Below are positions 23,945 through 24,302 of a stretch of DNA of 24,302 nucleotides, piece after piece. The stretch is from assembly GCA_031580945.1 (NCBI GenBank), contig JAVLBT010000030.1, positions 1 through 24,302 of the forward strand. Reading direction: 5' to 3'. How positions within the stretch are numbered: the stretch's first letter is position 1; each line of letters opens with the position of its first letter. The translations under genes were made by a program, and so were the position numbers. Source of the stretch: Gracilimonas sp031580945. GTDB taxonomy: Bacteria; Bacteroidota; Rhodothermia; Balneolales; Balneolaceae. The notes beneath the pieces were generated by a model. It was not told where the DNA came from and ran no database searches. It was given only the letters and a program-made list of their open reading frames with translations.

Positions 23945-24302
23945 ATGAGATATCCGGTTTTCCTGTTAATAGCTTTAAGTATGATATTTGGGCTTAGTTC
24001 CTGCTCTTTGTTTGATAACGAGCAAATTCCTGAGTGTTTAAAAGAGGAACAGAACAACCCAAGCGAAATCTCTCAATGTTATCAACCGGTGTACTTTGGG
24101 AGTCCAGCCTGGCATCCGGATGGAGAATGGATAGCAGCTGAGCATACTGATAGCTTTGATACTAATCAGGATGGATATATAGACAGCACGTCTTCCGGCA
24201 TTTGGTTGGTGCATGCTAAAACCGGAGAAACCCAGCCGTTGCTGCCTTTTGGGAATGCCCCGGCCTGGAATCCGGCCGGCACCCATTTAGCGGTTCATGG
24301 AG
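23945..24302 (+). CDS. Lipoprotein with PD40/WD40-like beta-propeller repeats (5' portion only)
   Basis: This is a partial gene running off the right edge; 119 codons are visible. An N-terminal lipoprotein signal with lipobox LSSC (Cys20) is followed by repeats of the PD40/TolB-type propeller: GSPAWHPDGEWIA and NAPAWNPAGTHLAV, each with the W-x-P-D/A-G-x-x-[IL]A pattern, and SGIWLVHAKTGE between them. Such proteins are usually surface or periplasmic and often pair with other domains further downstream, which cannot be seen here. The start is the ATG at 23945. The 288-bp gap to the divergent GroES-like gene should hold its promoter. Confidence 0.85.
   Translation, partial: MRYPVFLLIALSMIFGLSSCSLFDNEQIPECLKEEQNNPSEISQCYQPVYFGSPAWHPDGEWIAAEHTDSFDTNQDGYIDSTSSGIWLVHAKTGETQPLLPFGNAPAWNPAGTHLAVHG

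Overview
The window looks like chromosomal DNA of a moderately AT-rich, Gram-negative, Bacteroidota-like bacterium. A marine Balneolota/Rhodothermota-type genus is the most likely source, but this is inferred from gene content only. The clues are a C-terminal type IX secretion (Por/T9SS) sorting domain on a secreted amylase, Bacteroidota-style lipoproteins, a TamA-like/TamB-like outer-membrane pair, HU-family proteins with extra domains, and start codons that mostly lack a Shine-Dalgarno sequence. There are no rRNA or tRNA genes, CRISPR arrays or insertion sequences. Most of the window is ordinary, densely packed core genome.

Layout. (1) 1-6832, minus strand: two paralogous secreted GH13 alpha-amylases. 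The upstream one (968 aa) ends in a T9SS sorting domain. The downstream one carries an Ig-like domain and at least three fibronectin-III repeats and runs off the left edge. A perfect LacI-type palindrome overlaps a plausible -35 box just upstream, so the pair is probably a sugar-regulated starch operon. (2) 7012-8767, plus strand: a gamma-carbonic-anhydrase-like protein and HemW, separated by a strong hairpin. (3) 8776-10060, minus strand: a small HU-family protein overlapping a second HU protein that is fused to a transmembrane helix and a LysM-like domain. (4) 10211-11467, plus strand: fumarylacetoacetase (last step of tyrosine breakdown). (5) 11461-13252, minus strand: an M14 carboxypeptidase lipoprotein and a small three-helix membrane protein. 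(6) 13336-19790, plus strand: a TamA/BamA-type Omp85 protein and a 1499-aa TamB-type protein, two bases apart. (7) 19925-21005, minus strand: a Tat-type MBL-fold hydrolase overlapping a tiny cysteine-rich zinc-ribbon-like protein. (8) 21006-22624: a repeat-rich, gene-poor zone in which two copies of a ~195-bp multi-hairpin repeat flank a ParE/RelE-type toxin-antitoxin pair. (9) 22625-23656, minus strand: a YitT-family membrane protein directly behind a GroES-like co-chaperone. (10) 23945-end, plus strand: the start of a lipoprotein with PD40/WD40-like beta-propeller repeats.

The most interesting items are the membrane-anchored HU-LysM protein with its overlapping HU partner, which could form a nucleoid-to-envelope tether, and the structured direct repeats around the toxin-antitoxin locus. 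Neither function is proven by the sequence alone.
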